Assembly (NCBI GenBank): GCA_025455245.1
Contig: JALOMX010000377.1
Coordinates: 1 to 5,427, forward strand
Source of the DNA: Chitinophagaceae bacterium
Lineage (GTDB): Bacteria > Bacteroidota > Bacteroidia > Chitinophagales > Chitinophagaceae
DNA: 5,427 nt
Direction: 5' to 3'
Position 1 is the first letter of the stretch; each line of letters begins with the position of its first letter. The notes below the pieces were generated by a model. The model made no database searches. It saw nothing but the letters and a program-made list of their open reading frames with translations, and was not told the origin of the DNA. The position numbers were made by a program, and so were the translations under genes. Of this stretch, positions 4,307 through 5,427 are shown piece by piece.

Positions 4307-5427
4307 ATGGCCTGGAAAAAGAATATCCTTGAAACAATTGGCAACACTCCGCTTATTCAGATTAATAACATCACACGAAATTTACCTTGTACCGTTCTTG
4401 CCAAGGTTGAATATTTCAATCCGGGTAACAGTATAAAAGACCGGATGGCCGTGAAAATGGTGGAAGTAGCTGAGCGTGAAGGCTGGCTAAAACCCGGCGG
4501 CACCATTATTGAAGGAACAAGCGGCAATACAGGTATGGGCCTTGCCCTTGCAGCCATTATAAAAGGCTACAAATGCATTTTTACAACGACCGACAAGCAG
4601 AGTAAAGAAAAAGTGGATATCCTGAAAGCGGTGGGTGCAGAAGTAATTGTTTGCCCTACAAACGTAGAGCCCGAAGATCCGCAGAGTTATTACAGTGTTA
4701 GCAAAAGACTTTCAAAAGAAATACCAAACAGTTGGTATGTAAACCAGTACGACAACCTTGCCAACAGACTTGCACACTACGAAACAACCGGCCCTGAAAT
4801 ATGGGAACAAACCGAGGGGAAAATAACTCACCTTATAGTTGCAACCGGTACAGGTGGAACGGTAACCGGAACAGGCAAATTCCTCAAAGAAAAAAATCCC
4901 GATATCAAAGTTTGGGCAATCGATTCATACGGCAGCTTGCTTACCAAGTATTTCCGTACGGGCGAAATAGATGTAAACGAAGTGCATCCATATATTACGG
5001 AGGGCATTGGCGAAGATTTTGTGCCTGAAAACTACGACATGCAGTGGGTTGACCATTTTGAACAGGTAACCGATAAGGATGGCGCGGTTATGGCAAGGCG
5101 CATTGCCAAAGAAGAAGGCATATTTGTTGGGTACAGTTGCGGAAGTGCATTACAAGGACTCATGCAATTAAGTGGTCAGTTGAAGAAAGACGATCTTGTT
5201 GTAGTTATCTTTCACGATCACGGTAGCAGGTATGTTGGTAAGGTTTACAATGATCAGTGGATGATGGAACGTGGTTTCCTTGAAGTCAAAACATTCAGGG
5301 ATCTTGTAAGCGGCCGCAAAGCTCAGAAACTGATAACTGTTTCTCCCGATCAAACTGTTGGCGAAGCGGTGGCCTTAATGGAAAAATATGACATTGAAAA
5401 CATACCTGTGATGCAGGATGGACAAAA
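4307..5427 (+). CDS. cbs: Cystathionine beta-synthase (PLP enzyme with CBS domain), 3' truncated by window
   Basis: The frame runs from ATG 4307 to the window end, 373 codons without a stop. It is a fold-type II PLP enzyme that joins serine (or a related substrate) and homocysteine to form cystathionine in transsulfuration; it can also release H2S. Visible sites: PLP lysine K44 in NPGNSIKDR (38-46), substrate loop GTSGNTG (70-76), phosphate-binding GTGGT (181-185) and the PLP-nitrogen Ser region YSCGSA (276-281). QYDNLANRLAHYETTGPEI (147-165) and FHDHGSRYVGKVYNDQWM (302-319) are typical of cystathionine beta-synthase rather than cysteine synthase. There is no N-terminal heme-binding extension as in the animal enzyme. 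From about 335 a CBS (Bateman) domain begins (KLITVSPDQTVGEAVALMEK, IENIPVMQDG); the end lies outside the window. The start directly precedes the conserved ETIGNTPL segment. Cysteine synthase is the main alternative but less likely. Confidence 0.9.
   Translation, partial: MAWKKNILETIGNTPLIQINNITRNLPCTVLAKVEYFNPGNSIKDRMAVKMVEVAEREGWLKPGGTIIEGTSGNTGMGLALAAIIKGYKCIFTTTDKQSKEKVDILKAVGAEVIVCPTNVEPEDPQSYYSVSKRLSKEIPNSWYVNQYDNLANRLAHYETTGPEIWEQTEGKITHLIVATGTGGTVTGTGKFLKEKNPDIKVWAIDSYGSLLTKYFRTGEIDVNEVHPYITEGIGEDFVPENYDMQWVDHFEQVTDKDGAVMARRIAKEEGIFVGYSCGSALQGLMQLSGQLKKDDLVVVIFHDHGSRYVGKVYNDQWMMERGFLEVKTFRDLVSGRKAQKLITVSPDQTVGEAVALMEKYDIENIPVMQDGQ

Overview
The window looks like chromosomal DNA of a Bacteroidota (Bacteroidetes) species. 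It carries the C-terminal sorting domain of a type IX secretion substrate. Several intergenic regions contain matches to the Bacteroidota promoter pattern (TTTG near -33, TAnnTTTG near -7), and the starts lack Shine-Dalgarno sequences. I cannot name the genus.

Layout: (1) 1-273 (+), the end of a large secreted protein with a T9SS type A sorting domain. (2) 277-735 (-), a DUF4268 protein, convergent with the first gene and 3 nt from it. (3) 779-1681 (+), a polytopic membrane protein resembling the UbiA prenyltransferase superfamily, divergent from the DUF4268 gene. (4) 1682-2295, a 614-base stretch with no convincing protein gene. On the minus strand it holds a promoter, a series of small hairpins each capped by a GCAA (GNRA) tetraloop, a three-way-junction-like fold and a strong intrinsic terminator. 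I read this as a structured noncoding RNA of about 450 nt that I do not recognise as any known class. (5) 2296-4177 (-), an ABC multidrug-exporter-like gene (MdlA/YheI type) broken by an exact 25-bp tandem duplication that shifts the frame between the Q-loop and the LSGGQ signature. (6) 4178-4306, a divergent promoter region with a nested dyad that lies across the -33 regions of both genes. (7) 4307-5427 (+), cystathionine beta-synthase with a C-terminal CBS domain cut by the window end.

The genes do not form an obvious pathway; most are in convergent or divergent pairs. The best candidate for something undescribed is the minus-strand RNA at about 1680-2131. Four of its hairpins have the form G-N-N-A / GCAA / U-N-N-C, with arm bases that differ but still pair, at spacings of 36, 74 and 37 nt. 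A fifth GCAA hairpin lies further downstream. GNRA loops exist only on the minus strand, which is also the strand given by the promoter and the terminator T-tract. The second item of note is the 25-bp duplication, which may be a real inactivating mutation, a reversible switch or an assembly error.
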